64,000 nt of DNA from Stutzerimonas balearica DSM 6083 (GCF_000818015.1 NZ_CP007511.1:3943501-4007500); one strand, 5' to 3'. Positions 11,897 through 21,964 are shown, counted from the stretch's first letter. Notes: generated from the letters alone by a model not told the origin. Numbers and translations are program-made.

Positions 11897-12660
11897 TGCT
11901 CGCTGTAATTCCAAAGCAGGCCGCCATCGATCACCAGTGTAGCCCCGGTGATGTAGTCGGCTTCGGGCGAGGCCAGAAAGGCTACCGCGCCGGCCACGTC
12001 TCGCGGCTGTCCGAGCCGCCGCGCAGGGATGTTGTCGAGCAGGCCGGCGAGTTTCTCCGGCTGCTGCATCAACGCGCTGTTGATCGGTGTTTCGATGGCG
12101 CCCGGAGCGATGTTGTTGACGGTAATGCCCAGCGGCGCCAGTTCGACCGCGAGGTTGCGCATGAGCATTTTCAGCCCGCCCTTGCTCGCGCAATAGCTGC
12201 TGAAGTTCGGGTGCGGCAGCTCTTCGTGAACCGAACTGTTGTTGATGATGCGCCCGCCATGGCCGACCTCGCGCACGTGCCGGGCGAACGCCTGGGACAG
12301 AAAGAACGGCCCGCGCAGGTTCACCCCGAGCACCTGGTCGAAGTCGCTTTCGCTGGCCTCGAGGAAGGGCGCATGCCTCTGGATGCCGGCATTGTTGACC
12401 AGGATGTCCAGCCGGCGCATCTGCGCCACCGCTTCGCGGATCAGCCAGCGGCACTGCTCGGCGTCAGCCACATCGGCAGCCAGCACGCAGGCGCGACGGC
12501 CCTCGGCACGCACCCGCTCGGCGCTTTCACGTGCATCCTCGTCATCGTCGCGGCCGTTGATCACCACGTCTGCACCGGCCTGCGCCAGCCGTATCGCGAT
12601 ACCGCGGCCGATGCCCTGGGTGCTGCCGGTCACCAGCGCGACTCTGTTCTCGAGGGTCAT
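11893..12660 (-). CDS. short-chain dehydrogenase, glucose 1-dehydrogenase-like
   Basis: A 255-residue classical SDR: nucleotide-binding TGSTQGIG (11-18), NNAG (89-92) and the Ser143-Tyr156-Lys160 catalytic set (YCASK). It resembles enzymes annotated as glucose 1-dehydrogenase or 3-oxoacyl-ACP reductase, and sequence alone does not fix the substrate. Overlap by four bases with the trehalase start makes a glucose-oxidising role attractive: trehalose to glucose to gluconolactone. No transporter or regulator gene belongs to this two-gene unit. The SDR assignment is firm; glucose as substrate is inference from context. Confidence 0.82.
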   Translation of the reverse strand: MTLENRVALVTGSTQGIGRGIAIRLAQAGADVVINGRDDDEDARESAERVRAEGRRACVLAADVADAEQCRWLIREAVAQMRRLDILVNNAGIQRHAPFLEASESDFDQVLGVNLRGPFFLSQAFARHVREVGHGGRIINNSSVHEELPHPNFSSYCASKGGLKMLMRNLAVELAPLGITVNNIAPGAIETPINSALMQQPEKLAGLLDNIPARRLGQPRDVAGAVAFLASPEADYITGATLVIDGGLLWNYSEQ

Positions 12661-12852
12661 GGTCTATCTCCAGGCCTGTCGGACGAGTGAATGATGAAGG
12701 TGAGACGAGCGCGACCAGCCCGGCGTTCCGTCGAACCGCGCCGCAGGGGTTCGACAGCGTGTCGGGGCCGCCGGTGTTTGCCGGCGGACGCTTCCTCCGC
12801 CTGCGACAAAGGCGCACAATGAACGGCTTTTCCGCTGCCCGAGAAGGCTCTC

Positions 12853-13761
12853 ATGGCAACCGCCGATCTGCGTAAAGGCTACCTGCTGGGGCTCGTCACC
12901 TTCGGCATCTGGGGCATGTTCCCGCTGTACTTCAAGTCCATCGAGCGCTTCGCCGCACTGGAGATCGTCACCCAGCGGGCGATCTGGTCGGCGCTGTTCG
13001 GCACCCTGGTGCTGCTGCTCTGGCGCCACCCCGGCTGGCTGCGCGAGCTGCTCGAGCATCCACGGCGCATCGGCGTACTGGCGATCTCCAGCCTGCTGAT
13101 CGCCACCAACTGGCTGATTTATGTTTGGGCGGTCAACCATGGCCACATGGTCGAGGCCAGTCTGGGCTACTACATCAATCCGCTGGTCAACGTGCTGCTC
13201 GGGCTGGCGATCCTGCGCGAGCGCCTGCGCCCGTTGCAGTGGGTGGCGGTCGGCCTGGCCGCCACCGGAGTCTGTCTGCAACTACTGCGCCTGGGCGAGT
13301 TTCCCTGGGTTTCCATGGCACTGGCGCTGAGCTTCGGCACCTATGGTCTGCTGCGCAAGCAGGCGCCGGTGGCGGCGCTGCCGGGGCTGGTGGTCGAGAC
13401 CTGGCTGCTATTGCCGGTGGCGCTCGGCTGGCTGCTGCTGTTCGGCAGCGGGCCGAGCACCGAGCCGGCCTTCTGGACCACGCCCGAAGCGCTCTGGCTG
13501 ATGGCTGCCGGACCGGTGACCCTGGTGCCGCTGCTGTGCTTCAACGCCGCGGCGCGCCACCTGCCCTACTCGACGCTGGGCTTCCTGCAGTACATCACCC
13601 CGACCTTGCTGCTGATTCTCGCCGTGCAGCTGTTCGACGAGCCGTTCCCGGCCGAACGCCAGGTGGCGTTCTTCTTCATCTGGACCGGGCTCGCCGTCTA
13701 CAGCATCGACACCTGGCGGCTGATGCGCCGGGCGCCGGTCACTCGGCCGGCTGCAGGCTGA
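12853..13761 (+). CDS. rarD: RarD, EamA-family transporter
   Basis: A 302-residue, ten-helix inner-membrane protein of the RarD subfamily, named after a chloramphenicol-sensitivity phenotype. Characteristic stretches are KGYLLGLVTFGIWGMFPLYFK at the N-terminus, ATNWLIYVWAVNHGHMVEASLGYYINPL in the middle and NAAARHLPYSTLGFLQYITPT near the C-terminus. The transported compound is unknown. It is convergent with the ACT-domain gene and overlaps it by 23 bp. Confidence 0.9.
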   Translation: MATADLRKGYLLGLVTFGIWGMFPLYFKSIERFAALEIVTQRAIWSALFGTLVLLLWRHPGWLRELLEHPRRIGVLAISSLLIATNWLIYVWAVNHGHMVEASLGYYINPLVNVLLGLAILRERLRPLQWVAVGLAATGVCLQLLRLGEFPWVSMALALSFGTYGLLRKQAPVAALPGLVVETWLLLPVALGWLLLFGSGPSTEPAFWTTPEALWLMAAGPVTLVPLLCFNAAARHLPYSTLGFLQYITPTLLLILAVQLFDEPFPAERQVAFFFIWTGLAVYSIDTWRLMRRAPVTRPAAG

Positions 13762-14257
13762 GCTCGACCATCAGGTCGTCGGCAAGGGTCTCGAGGCGCT
13801 GCTGCAGCTGATCCAGCGCCAGCCCCGGCGGCACCGCCAGCCGGGCGTCGGCGTGGAACAGCAGTTCGCTGCTCATTGGCGCCGGCAGCACATCGGTGTC
13901 CAGGCTTTCCAGGTTGACGCCGTGTTCGGCCAGCAGGCGAGTGATGTCGCGCACGATGCCCGGGCGGTCGTTGCCGACCAGTTCCAGCTGAATCTGCTGC
14001 CAGCCGGGGGCCGGCTCCGTGCCGCTGGGCGCCAGCAGCACGCGAATGCCCTGCGCCTGCAGCGCCTGCAGCGCCGCACTGAGGTCGGCGTGCGCTTCCG
14101 GCGGCACGGCCACGCGCAGAATGCCGGCGAACTGCCCGGCCATGCGCGACATACGGCTCTCCAGCCAGTTGCCACCGTGAGCGGCGACGCACTGCGCCAG
14201 GCGCTCGACGAGTCCGGGCTGATCCTGGGCGATGACGGTAAGCACGAGATGGTCCAT
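13739..14257 (-). CDS. double ACT-domain protein (GcvR-like)
   Basis: A 172-residue protein built of two ACT domains: 1-75 (LVLTVIAQDQPGLVERLAQCVAAHGGNW) and about 88-165 (QIQLELVGNDRPGIVRDITRLLAEHGVNL). ACT domains bind amino acids; this two-domain form is annotated as glycine cleavage system transcriptional repressor GcvR, which acts through GcvA. It is divergent from glcB, as in P. aeruginosa, where glcB also neighbours an ACT-protein gene. No gcv gene is nearby, so the GcvR function is not supported by context. Its 3' end overlaps rarD by 23 bp. Confidence 0.85.
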   Translation of the reverse strand: MDHLVLTVIAQDQPGLVERLAQCVAAHGGNWLESRMSRMAGQFAGILRVAVPPEAHADLSAALQALQAQGIRVLLAPSGTEPAPGWQQIQLELVGNDRPGIVRDITRLLAEHGVNLESLDTDVLPAPMSSELLFHADARLAVPPGLALDQLQQRLETLADDLMVELSLQPAE

Positions 14258-14436
14258 CGGGGGCTCCTTGGCTCGGGAAAAAAGGGCCTCATAGGTATAG
14301 CAGCCCAGCGCGCCTGGCCGGGCGTTGCGCTACCGACGGCGGACTGCTTTTCGCAGCGGCTTCATGTAGTATCCGCCGACCCGGACTACAAGAAATGTTT
14401 TGTCCGTTTGGATAAAAGAACCAAGAGAGGCGAGTA

Positions 14437-16617
14437 ATGACTGAGCGCGTTCAAGTCGGTGGCCTGCAGGTCGCCAAAGTCCTGTACGACTTCGTGAACA
14501 ACGAAGCGATTCCCGGTACCGGCATCGATGCCGCCGCCTTCTGGTCCGGCGCCGACCGCGTCATCCACGACCTGGCCCCGAAGAACCGCGCCCTGCTCGC
14601 CAAGCGTGACGAACTGCAGGCCAAGATCGACGCCTGGCACCAGGCCCGCGCCGGCCAGGCCCACGATGCCGCCGCCTACAAGGCCTTCCTCCAGGAGATC
14701 GGCTATCTGCTGCCCGAGGCCGAGGACTTCCAGGCCACCACCGAGAACGTCGACGAAGAGATCGCCCACATGGCCGGCCCGCAGCTGGTGGTGCCGATCA
14801 TGAACGCGCGCTTCGCCCTGAACGCGGCCAACGCGCGCTGGGGCTCGCTGTACGATGCCCTGTACGGCACCGACGCCATCTCCGAGGAAGACGGCGCGAC
14901 CAAGGGCCCGGGCTACAACGAGATCCGCGGCAACAAGGTCATCGCCTACGCCCGCGCCTTCCTCGATGAAGCCGCGCCGCTGGAAAGCGGCTCGCACGTC
15001 GACTCCACCGGCTACCGCATCGAAGCGGGCAAGCTGGTCGTTTCGCTGAAGGATGGCAGCACCACCGGCCTGAAGAACCCGGCGCAGCTGCAGGGCTTCC
15101 AGGGCGATAGCAGCGCCCCGCAGGCCGTGCTGCTGAAGAACAACGGCATCCACTTCGAAATCCAGATCGACCCGGCAAGCCCGATCGGCCAGACCGACGC
15201 GGCCGGCGTGAAGGACGTCCTGATGGAAGCGGCGCTGACCACCATCATGGACTGCGAAGACTCCATCGCCGCCGTCGATGCCGACGACAAGACGGTCGTC
15301 TACCGCAACTGGCTCGGCCTGATGAAGGGCGACCTGGTCGAGGAGCTGGAAAAGGGCGGCAAGCGCATCACCCGCGCGATGAACCCGGACCGCGTCTACA
15401 CCAAGGCCGACGGCCAGGGCGAGCTGACCCTGCATGGCCGCTCGCTGCTGTTCATCCGTAACGTCGGCCACCTGATGACCAACGATGCCATCCTCGACAA
15501 GGACGGCAACGAAGTGCCCGAAGGCATCATGGACGGCCTGTTCACCAGCCTGATCGCGGTGCACAACCTCAAGGGCAACACCACCCGCAAGAACACCCGC
15601 ACCGGCTCGATGTACATCGTCAAGCCGAAGATGCACGGTCCGGAAGAAGTGGCCTTCGCCAGCGAACTGTTCGGCCGCGTCGAGGACGTCCTCGGCCTGG
15701 CGCGCAACACGCTGAAGATGGGCATCATGGACGAGGAGCGTCGCACCACGATCAACCTCAAGGCGTGCATCAAGGAAGCGCGCGAGCGCGTGGTGTTCAT
15801 CAACACCGGTTTCCTCGACCGCACCGGCGACGAAATCCACACCTCCATGGAAGCCGGCCCGATGGTGCGCAAGGCGGCGATGAAGGGCGAGAAGTGGATC
15901 AGCGCCTACGAGAACAACAACGTCGACGTCGGCCTGGCCTGTGGCCTCAAGGGCCGCGCGCAGATCGGCAAGGGCATGTGGGCCATGCCTGACCTGATGG
16001 CCGCGATGCTCGAGCAGAAGGTCGGCCACCCGCTGGCCGGTGCCAACACCGCCTGGGTCCCGTCGCCGACCGCCGCGACCCTGCACGCCATGCACTACCA
16101 CAAGGTCGACGTGCAGGCGCGTCAGGCCGAACTGGCCAAGCGCGAGAAGGCATCGATCGACGACATCCTCACCATCCCGCTGGCAAAAGACACCAACTGG
16201 AGCGAGGAAGAAAAGCGCAACGAGCTGGACAACAACTCGCAGGGCATCCTCGGCTACATGGTTCGCTGGGTCGAACAGGGCGTCGGCTGCTCCAAGGTTC
16301 CGGACATCAACGACATCGCGCTGATGGAAGACCGCGCCACCCTGCGCATCTCCAGCCAGCACGTGGCCAACTGGATGCGCCATGGCGTGGTGACGAAGGA
16401 TCAGGTGATCGAAAGCCTCAAGCGCATGGCGCCGGTGGTCGATCGTCAGAACCAGGGCGACCCGCTGTACCGCCCGATGGCGCCGGACTTCGACAACAGC
16501 GTGGCCTTCCAGGCTGCCCTGGAGCTGGTCCTCGAAGGCACCAAGCAGCCCAACGGCTACACCGAGCCGGTGCTGCACCGCCGCCGCCGCGAGTTCAAGG
16601 CCAAGAACGGCCTGTAA
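14437..16617 (+). CDS. glcB: malate synthase G
   Basis: A 726-residue malate synthase G, which condenses glyoxylate with acetyl-CoA to give malate in the glyoxylate shunt and glycolate use. Conserved blocks are visible: the N-terminal [38 protein letters not shown], the active-site region [14 protein letters not shown] with its Arg, and the C-terminal [31 protein letters not shown]. The length equals the family standard (about 723-726). GAGAGGCGAG lies just before the ATG. It has its own terminator downstream. It probably supports growth on acetate or fatty acids, which suits the symporter block that follows. Confidence 0.98.
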   Translation: MTERVQVGGLQVAKVLYDFVNNEAIPGTGIDAAAFWSGADRVIHDLAPKNRALLAKRDELQAKIDAWHQARAGQAHDAAAYKAFLQEIGYLLPEAEDFQATTENVDEEIAHMAGPQLVVPIMNARFALNAANARWGSLYDALYGTDAISEEDGATKGPGYNEIRGNKVIAYARAFLDEAAPLESGSHVDSTGYRIEAGKLVVSLKDGSTTGLKNPAQLQGFQGDSSAPQAVLLKNNGIHFEIQIDPASPIGQTDAAGVKDVLMEAALTTIMDCEDSIAAVDADDKTVVYRNWLGLMKGDLVEELEKGGKRITRAMNPDRVYTKADGQGELTLHGRSLLFIRNVGHLMTNDAILDKDGNEVPEGIMDGLFTSLIAVHNLKGNTTRKNTRTGSMYIVKPKMHGPEEVAFASELFGRVEDVLGLARNTLKMGIMDEERRTTINLKACIKEARERVVFINTGFLDRTGDEIHTSMEAGPMVRKAAMKGEKWISAYENNNVDVGLACGLKGRAQIGKGMWAMPDLMAAMLEQKVGHPLAGANTAWVPSPTAATLHAMHYHKVDVQARQAELAKREKASIDDILTIPLAKDTNWSEEEKRNELDNNSQGILGYMVRWVEQGVGCSKVPDINDIALMEDRATLRISSQHVANWMRHGVVTKDQVIESLKRMAPVVDRQNQGDPLYRPMAPDFDNSVAFQAALELVLEGTKQPNGYTEPVLHRRRREFKAKNGL

Positions 16618-16640
16618 CTCGCCTAGCCGCTGCAGAAAGA

Positions 16641-16664
16641 ACCGCCCTTCGGGGCGGTTTTTTT
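16641..16664 (+). terminator. glcB: intrinsic terminator after glcB
   Basis: ACCGCCC-TTCG-GGGCGGT followed by seven T residues, a strong tetraloop terminator about 24 bp beyond the glcB stop. Confidence 0.95.
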
Positions 16665-16791
16665 ATGGGCCGACGCAATGCACTTCGCACTGACTCCGAT
16701 CAGGCTGGCGCCGCCAACGGGCGACTAGACTTACGTCCAATGTGCCCGGGCCGGGCCGCAGCCGAACATGGACAAAAAGTGGAAGCAAACC

Positions 16792-18726
16792 ATGAGTAAA
16801 GCCGATGCCTTCGCCGAGGCCGGAAAGACCGCGGTCCTGCAGAACGTCCACGGGACGATGGAGTTCCTGCGCAAGTACCCTCCGTTCGACCAGATGGAGG
16901 CACCGCATCTCGCCTACCTCGTGGAGAACTGCGAACTGCGCTTTTACGCCGAAGGCGACTGCATCATCGCCCCCGATGATGGCGTGGTCGAATACTTCTA
17001 CATCGTCAAGCAGGGCCGCGTGCATGGGCAGCGGCCGCACACGGCCAAGCGTGGCACCGAAACGACCTTCGAGGTCACCGTCGGCGAATGCTTCCCCATG
17101 GCTGCGCTGATGGGCGAGCGCGCCACCCGCACCGCCCACCTGGCCGCCGAAGACACCTTTTGCCTGCTGCTGAGCAAGCCGGCCTTCGTCAAGCTGGTAT
17201 CGACCTCCGACGTGTTCCGTGACTTCGCCATGCGCGGGGTGAGCAGCCTGCTCGACCTGGTCAACCAGCAGGCGCAGATGCGCGCCGTCGAGAGCCTGGG
17301 CGAGCAGTACTCGCTGGAGACGGCGATCGGCGAGCTGGCCCGTCATCATCCGGTATCCTGCGCGCCGGCCTTGCCTTTGCGCGAAGCGGTCGGGCTGATG
17401 CATGCGGAGAATGTCGGCAGTATCGTCATCGTCGATGACGAGAAACATCCGCTGGGCATCTTCACCTTGCGCGATCTGCGCCGGGTGATCGGCTCGCAGC
17501 AAGGCGATCTGGACCAGCCGATCTCGGCGTTCATGACCCAGGAGCCGTTCCACCTGCCGCCGGACGCTACCGCCTTCGATGCGGCGATCGCCATGACCGA
17601 GCGGCATATCGCGCACGTCTGCGTGGTGAAGAACGGCCTGCTCTGCGGCGTGATCTCCGAGCGCGACCTGTTCTCGCTGCAGCGCGTCGACCTGGTGCAC
17701 CTGGCGCAGACCATCCGCCATGCCGATCGGGTCGAGTCGCTGGTACTTATCCGCAGCCGCATCAAGCAACTGGTCGACAACATGCTGGCGCACGGCGCCT
17801 CGTCCACACAGATCACTCATATCATCACCCTGCTCAACGACCATACCGTCAGCCGGGTGATCGAGCTGGCCATCGAACAGCTGGGCGATCCGGGCATCGA
17901 GTTCACCTGGCTGTGCTTCGGCAGCGAGGGGCGGCGCGAACAGACGCTGCATACCGACCAGGACAACGGCATGCTCTTCGAAGCCAGCGACGCCGCCGAA
18001 GCGGCGCTGATCCGCGGCAGGCTGCTGCCGCTGGCCGAGCGCATCAACCGCGACCTGGATACCTGCGGCTTCACCCTGTGCAAGGGCAACATCATGGCCA
18101 GCAACCCGGAGCTGTGCCTGTCACGCCAGGAATGGGGGCGCCGGTTCAGCTCGTTCATCCGCGAGGCGACCCCGGAGAACCTGCTCAGCAGCACCATCTT
18201 CTTCGACCTGCGCGCCGTCTGGGGGCCGGAGGACGGCTGCGAGCAGCTGCGCCGCGACCTGCTCGAGGAGATCGCCGACAACCGCCTGTTCCAACGCATG
18301 ATGGCCGAGAATGCCTTGCGCCACCGCCCCCCGGTGGGCCGCTTCCGTGACTTCGTCGTCACCCGCAAGGGCGACGGCAAGGCCACGCTCGACCTCAAGG
18401 TGCAGGGGCTAACGCCGTTCGTCGATGGCGCCCGGCTACTGGCGCTGGCCAACGGGATCGATGCGTGCAACACCCTCGACCGTCTGCACCAGCTCGCCGA
18501 GAAGGGCATCATCGAGGAGAAGGACGGCGCGGCCTACGAAGAGGCCTACCACTTCATCCAGCAGACCCGCATGCAGCATCATCAGCAGCAGGCGCGCGAT
18601 GGCGCGAGCTATTCCAACCGGCTCGATCCCGACACGCTCAACGCCCTTGATCGGCGGATCCTGCGCGAATCCTTCCGCCAGGCGCAGCGCTTGCAGGCCA
18701 GCCTGGCGCTGCGTTACCTGTTATGA
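16792..18726 (+). CDS. cNMP-binding / CBS pair / DUF294 nucleotidyltransferase-like protein
   Basis: About 644 residues if started at 16792 (MSKADAF), where GGAAG lies 6 bases upstream; an earlier ATG at 16768 has no ribosome site. Domains in order: a cyclic-nucleotide-binding beta barrel (about 15-140), two CBS domains (about 170-290, including VGSIVIVDDEKHPLGIFTLRDL), a GlnD-like nucleotidyltransferase domain (GSEGRREQTLHTDQDNGML, about 385-405) and the DUF294 C-terminal helical domain. It looks like a cytoplasmic nucleotide-sensing regulator or transferase. Its stop overlaps the exonuclease start. The resemblance to the PA3233 locus beside an acetate-type symporter suggests a link with carboxylate metabolism. 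The reaction is unknown. Confidence 0.9.
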   Translation: MSKADAFAEAGKTAVLQNVHGTMEFLRKYPPFDQMEAPHLAYLVENCELRFYAEGDCIIAPDDGVVEYFYIVKQGRVHGQRPHTAKRGTETTFEVTVGECFPMAALMGERATRTAHLAAEDTFCLLLSKPAFVKLVSTSDVFRDFAMRGVSSLLDLVNQQAQMRAVESLGEQYSLETAIGELARHHPVSCAPALPLREAVGLMHAENVGSIVIVDDEKHPLGIFTLRDLRRVIGSQQGDLDQPISAFMTQEPFHLPPDATAFDAAIAMTERHIAHVCVVKNGLLCGVISERDLFSLQRVDLVHLAQTIRHADRVESLVLIRSRIKQLVDNMLAHGASSTQITHIITLLNDHTVSRVIELAIEQLGDPGIEFTWLCFGSEGRREQTLHTDQDNGMLFEASDAAEAALIRGRLLPLAERINRDLDTCGFTLCKGNIMASNPELCLSRQEWGRRFSSFIREATPENLLSSTIFFDLRAVWGPEDGCEQLRRDLLEEIADNRLFQRMMAENALRHRPPVGRFRDFVVTRKGDGKATLDLKVQGLTPFVDGARLLALANGIDACNTLDRLHQLAEKGIIEEKDGAAYEEAYHFIQQTRMQHHQQQARDGASYSNRLDPDTLNALDRRILRESFRQAQRLQASLALRYLL

Positions 18727-19430
18727 AAATGACCTGGTTCCAGCCTCGCGGTCCGAAACTCACGCTCGACCAGCAGGAACGGCTGGCGGCCTTGAAGCAG
18801 CCGGCGCCCATCGGCCCGGTGGCCCTGACAAAGCAGCGGATGGTCGTGCTCGACCTGGAAACCACCGGGCTGCACCTCAAGCGTGATCTGGTCATTTCCA
18901 TCGGTGCGGTCGTCATCGAGAACGGTGCCATCGATTTCTCGCAGCAGTTCGAGTGCACGCTCAACCGCCAGGTCAAGGTCACCGAGAGCGTGCTGATCCA
19001 TGGCATTGCGCCCAGCGAGCTGGCCAGGGGGCTGCCACCCGCCGAGGCGCTGCTCAGCTTCATGGAGTTTGCCGGCGACAGCGTGATCCTCGCCTTCCAT
19101 GCGCCCTTCGACCAGCGCATGCTCGCCCGCGCGCTGAAAAAGGACCTCGGTTTCACCCTCAAGAATGCCTTTCTCGATGTGGCCGACCTGGCCCCGATGC
19201 TGTTCTCCCACGCCATGATTCACCGCGGCGGGCTGGACCATTGGCTGGATTACTTCCACATCGACATTCCGCAGCGCCACCACGCCGCCGCCGACGCCAT
19301 GGCCACAGCGCAGATCGCGCTGATCCTGATGAATCGCGCACGGCGCATGGGGCTCGAGTCGATGGATGACCTGGCGCATCGCCTCCGGTGCTGGCAGCGT
19401 TCGCGCAAGGCGGCGTTGCACTCGTTCTGA
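18723..19430 (+). CDS. DnaQ-like 3'-5' exonuclease (DEDD family)
   Basis: A 235-residue protein with the three DEDD exonuclease motifs: ExoI VVLDLETTGL (about 41-50), ExoII near LAFHAPFDQRML and ExoIII HHAAADAMATAQ with the final Asp. It resembles the proofreading epsilon subunit but lacks the extended polymerase-binding C-terminus, so it is probably a free nuclease. The ATG overlaps the upstream DUF294 stop by four bases (ATGA), so the two proteins are made together. Why a CBS/nucleotidyltransferase regulator is coupled with an exonuclease is not known; the pair recurs in Pseudomonas (PA3232-PA3233). Confidence 0.88.
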   Translation: MKMTWFQPRGPKLTLDQQERLAALKQPAPIGPVALTKQRMVVLDLETTGLHLKRDLVISIGAVVIENGAIDFSQQFECTLNRQVKVTESVLIHGIAPSELARGLPPAEALLSFMEFAGDSVILAFHAPFDQRMLARALKKDLGFTLKNAFLDVADLAPMLFSHAMIHRGGLDHWLDYFHIDIPQRHHAAADAMATAQIALILMNRARRMGLESMDDLAHRLRCWQRSRKAALHSF

Positions 19431-19566
19431 GCGCGCTGGGCCATCGATGTCGCGGTGATGCCGGCAAGCAGCGCAAGCGTTTGATACTGGCTGGCTGCAG
19501 CCGCCTCGAGTCGGGCCAAGGCGGCCGACTCGCGCGTCGCGTCAGGGAGGGGGAACAGGCCTGTCG

Positions 19567-20094
19567 CTAGGGCCGGTCGCCCGCGCAGATCGCCTGGTAG
19601 AGCGGATCATCGGCCTGCAGTTCGGTCAGGCTCTCCATCTTTGCCTGGCCTTCGTTGTTAAGCCGGAACATGGCCTTCTCGGCGCAGATCAGCTGGTACT
19701 TGTCACTTGTCACCGTGGCGATCAGGCTCCGCTTTTCGAAGCGATACAGGACGAAGCGGCCCACGCGACCCTGCGGGGTGTCCTGTACCTGGGCGTTGGC
19801 GCCATCGAGCACCGTGTAGCCCAGCGGCATGGGGAACAGTAGCGTCCAGGGGCGCCACAACATGCTGCCCTTTTCCTCGGCGACCACGACCGAGCCGGCC
19901 GGCAGGCGCGCCTGGGTGGCTCCGAACCAGGTGTACTCGTAATAGATCGTGTACGTGAACATACCCAGCCCGGCGAACGCCGGAATGATCCACTTCGGCA
20001 GACGCTTGCGAGTCAGCGTACGCAACAGGAGCGCAATCCCCGCACCCGAGAAGGCAGCGACGACCGCAGCAATGAGATGCCAGAACATACGCAA
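19567..20094 (-). CDS. hypothetical membrane-anchored protein
   Basis: 175 residues, or 173 if the second ATG is used. Two N-terminal hydrophobic helices (about 4-25 and 36-52) precede a soluble domain of about 120 residues, probably periplasmic (VVVAEEKGSMLWRPWTLLFPMPLGY, later YRFEKRSLIATVTSDKYQLICAEKAMFRL). I do not recognise a named family. It lies 95 bp downstream of the symporter gene on the same strand, but an intrinsic terminator separates them, so it is probably expressed independently or by readthrough. Low-complexity sequence is absent and codon use matches the neighbours, so it looks like a genuine gene. Confidence 0.75.
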   Translation of the reverse strand: MRMFWHLIAAVVAAFSGAGIALLLRTLTRKRLPKWIIPAFAGLGMFTYTIYYEYTWFGATQARLPAGSVVVAEEKGSMLWRPWTLLFPMPLGYTVLDGANAQVQDTPQGRVGRFVLYRFEKRSLIATVTSDKYQLICAEKAMFRLNNEGQAKMESLTELQADDPLYQAICAGDRP

Positions 20095-20103
20095 CTTCCT
20101 TTC

Positions 20104-20134
20104 AAAAAAATCGGGCTTCCAATAGGAAGCCCGA
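20104..20134 (-). terminator. intrinsic terminator of the symporter operon
   Basis: On the minus strand TCGGGCTTCC-TATT-GGAAGCCCGA, a perfect ten-base stem, is followed by seven T residues. It lies 56 bp after the symporter stop. Confidence 0.95.
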
Positions 20135-20189
20135 CTTGTCTTTCAACCGGGGGTCAGATGCAGCATCTGACGTCGGCTTGGATTATCGC

Positions 20190-21959
20190 TTAGTGGCTGA
20201 CAGCCGCACCAGCGCCCTTGGGCGTACGTACGCTCTCGACCAGATCCTGGATCTCCTTCGGCGGAGCCTCGGTAGCCATGGATACGACATAGGCTACAGC
20301 GAAGTTCAGGATCGCACCGACGGCACCGAAGGCCTGCGGAGAGATACCCATCCACCACTGATCAGGCGTGTTGGCCAGGCTGTTGGTGCCAGGGATGAAG
20401 AACCAGCCCAGGTACAGGAAGATGTACACGGCGGTACTTACCACACCGACCACCATACCGGCGACGGCACCCTTGCTGTTCACGCGCTTGGAGAAGATAC
20501 CCATCATCAGAGCCGGGAACAGGCTCGATGCAGCCAGACCGAACGCCAGCGCCACGACCTGCGCCGCGAAGCCCGGTGGGTTCAGACCCAGGTAGGTGGC
20601 CAGGAGAATAGCGGCAGTCATGGACAGACGGGCCGCCAGCATCTCGTTCTTCTCGCTGATCTTCGGATTGATGAGGGTCTTGATCAGGTCATGACTGATG
20701 GCCGAGGAGATGGCCAGCAGCAGACCGGCAGCGGTGGACAGTGCAGCGGCAATGGCACCCGCGGCGATCAGACCGATGACCCAGCTCGGCAGGTTGGCGA
20801 TTTCCGGGTTGGCCAGAACGATGATGTCATTGTTCACGGTCAGCTCGTTGCCGTTCCAGCCACGCTCCTGAGCGGTCGGGGTAAAGGCGGCGTTGGCGTC
20901 GTTGTACATCTGTACACGGCCGTCGGCGTTCTTGTCTTCCCACTTGATCAGGCCGGTCTGTTCCCAGGTCTGCACCCACTGCGGACGATCTTCATAGCGA
21001 ATCGCCTCGGCCTGCGGGCCTTCCGGATAGATGGTGTTGACCAGGTTCAGGCGCGCCATGGAGGCCACGGCCGGAGCGGTGAGGTACAGCAGGGCGATGA
21101 AGATCAGCGTCCAGCCAGCGGACCAACGAGCATCAGCCACCTTCGGTACGGTGAAGAAGCGGATGATCACGTGCGGCAGACCGGCAGTACCGATCATCAG
21201 CGACAGGGTGAACAGGAACATGTTCAGCTTGTTGTCGACGTCAGCGGTGTAGGCGGAGAAGCCCAGATCGACGACGACTTCGTTCAGCTTCTGCAGCAGC
21301 GGCATACCGGACTCGGTGTGCGTGCCGAACATGCCGAACATCGGGATCGGGTTGCCAGTCAGCTGCATGGCAATGAACACCGCCGGGATGGTGTAGGCGA
21401 TGATCAGAACGATGTACTGAGCTACCTGGGTGTAGGTGATGCCCTTCATGCCGCCGAATACCGCGTAGGCGAACACGATTGCCGCCGCGATCCAGATACC
21501 AGCGGAGTTGCTGACTTCCAGGAAGCGCGAGAAGGCCACACCGGCACCAGCCATCTGGCCGATTACGTAGGTCACGGAGATCAGGATCAGACAGATCACG
21601 GCGACCAGACGGGCGCCACGGCTGTAGAAACGGTCGCCGATGAAGTCCGGGACGGTGAACTTGCCGAACTTGCGCAGGTAGGGCGCCAGCAGCATGGCCA
21701 GCAGCACGTAGCCACCGGTCCAGCCCATCAGGTAGACGGAAGTGGCATAACCGCCGGAGGCGATCAGACCGGCCATGGAGATGAAGGAGGCCGCAGACAT
21801 CCAGTCTGCTGCGGTCGCCATTCCGTTGGTTACGGGGTGAACGCCACCACCGGCGACGTAGAACTCTTTAGTCGAACCGGCGCGAGCCCAGACCGCGATC
21901 CCGATGTACAGCAGGAACGAGGCGCCCACGAACAGCATGTTGATCCAATATTGGCTCAT
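20190..21959 (-). CDS. sodium:solute symporter (acetate-permease-like, VC_2705 type)
   Basis: A 589-residue inner-membrane protein of the sodium:solute symporter family with about 13-14 helices. The conserved Na+-site and substrate regions are visible (FYVAGGGVHPVTNGMATAADWMSAASFISMAG; GTAGLPHVIIRFFTV; AAALSTAAGLLLAISSAISHDL). A hydrophilic insert near 330-385 (EDKNADGRVQMYNDANAAFTP) distinguishes this subfamily from E. coli ActP. The probable substrate is a short carboxylate such as acetate or propionate, but this is unproven. It is preceded after five bases by the small DUF4212 subunit, the standard partner of this subfamily, and followed by a strong terminator. Confidence 0.9.
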   Translation of the reverse strand: MSQYWINMLFVGASFLLYIGIAVWARAGSTKEFYVAGGGVHPVTNGMATAADWMSAASFISMAGLIASGGYATSVYLMGWTGGYVLLAMLLAPYLRKFGKFTVPDFIGDRFYSRGARLVAVICLILISVTYVIGQMAGAGVAFSRFLEVSNSAGIWIAAAIVFAYAVFGGMKGITYTQVAQYIVLIIAYTIPAVFIAMQLTGNPIPMFGMFGTHTESGMPLLQKLNEVVVDLGFSAYTADVDNKLNMFLFTLSLMIGTAGLPHVIIRFFTVPKVADARWSAGWTLIFIALLYLTAPAVASMARLNLVNTIYPEGPQAEAIRYEDRPQWVQTWEQTGLIKWEDKNADGRVQMYNDANAAFTPTAQERGWNGNELTVNNDIIVLANPEIANLPSWVIGLIAAGAIAAALSTAAGLLLAISSAISHDLIKTLINPKISEKNEMLAARLSMTAAILLATYLGLNPPGFAAQVVALAFGLAASSLFPALMMGIFSKRVNSKGAVAGMVVGVVSTAVYIFLYLGWFFIPGTNSLANTPDQWWMGISPQAFGAVGAILNFAVAYVVSMATEAPPKEIQDLVESVRTPKGAGAAVSH

Positions 21960-21964
21960 GGTGG

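Noticed and set aside
9437..11908. An 823-codon plus-strand frame across the DMT and trehalase genes
   Set aside because: It overlaps two well-identified genes in other frames and has no recognisable domain.
14386..16578. A 730-codon open frame on the minus strand
   Set aside because: It is antisense to glcB, whose protein is a clear malate synthase G; the mirror translation shows only His/Val/Ala/Gly-rich sequence.
16768..16791. Earlier ATG as start of the DUF294 protein
   Set aside because: There is no ribosome site before it, while the ATG at 16792 has GGAAG at proper spacing and matches the family N-terminus.
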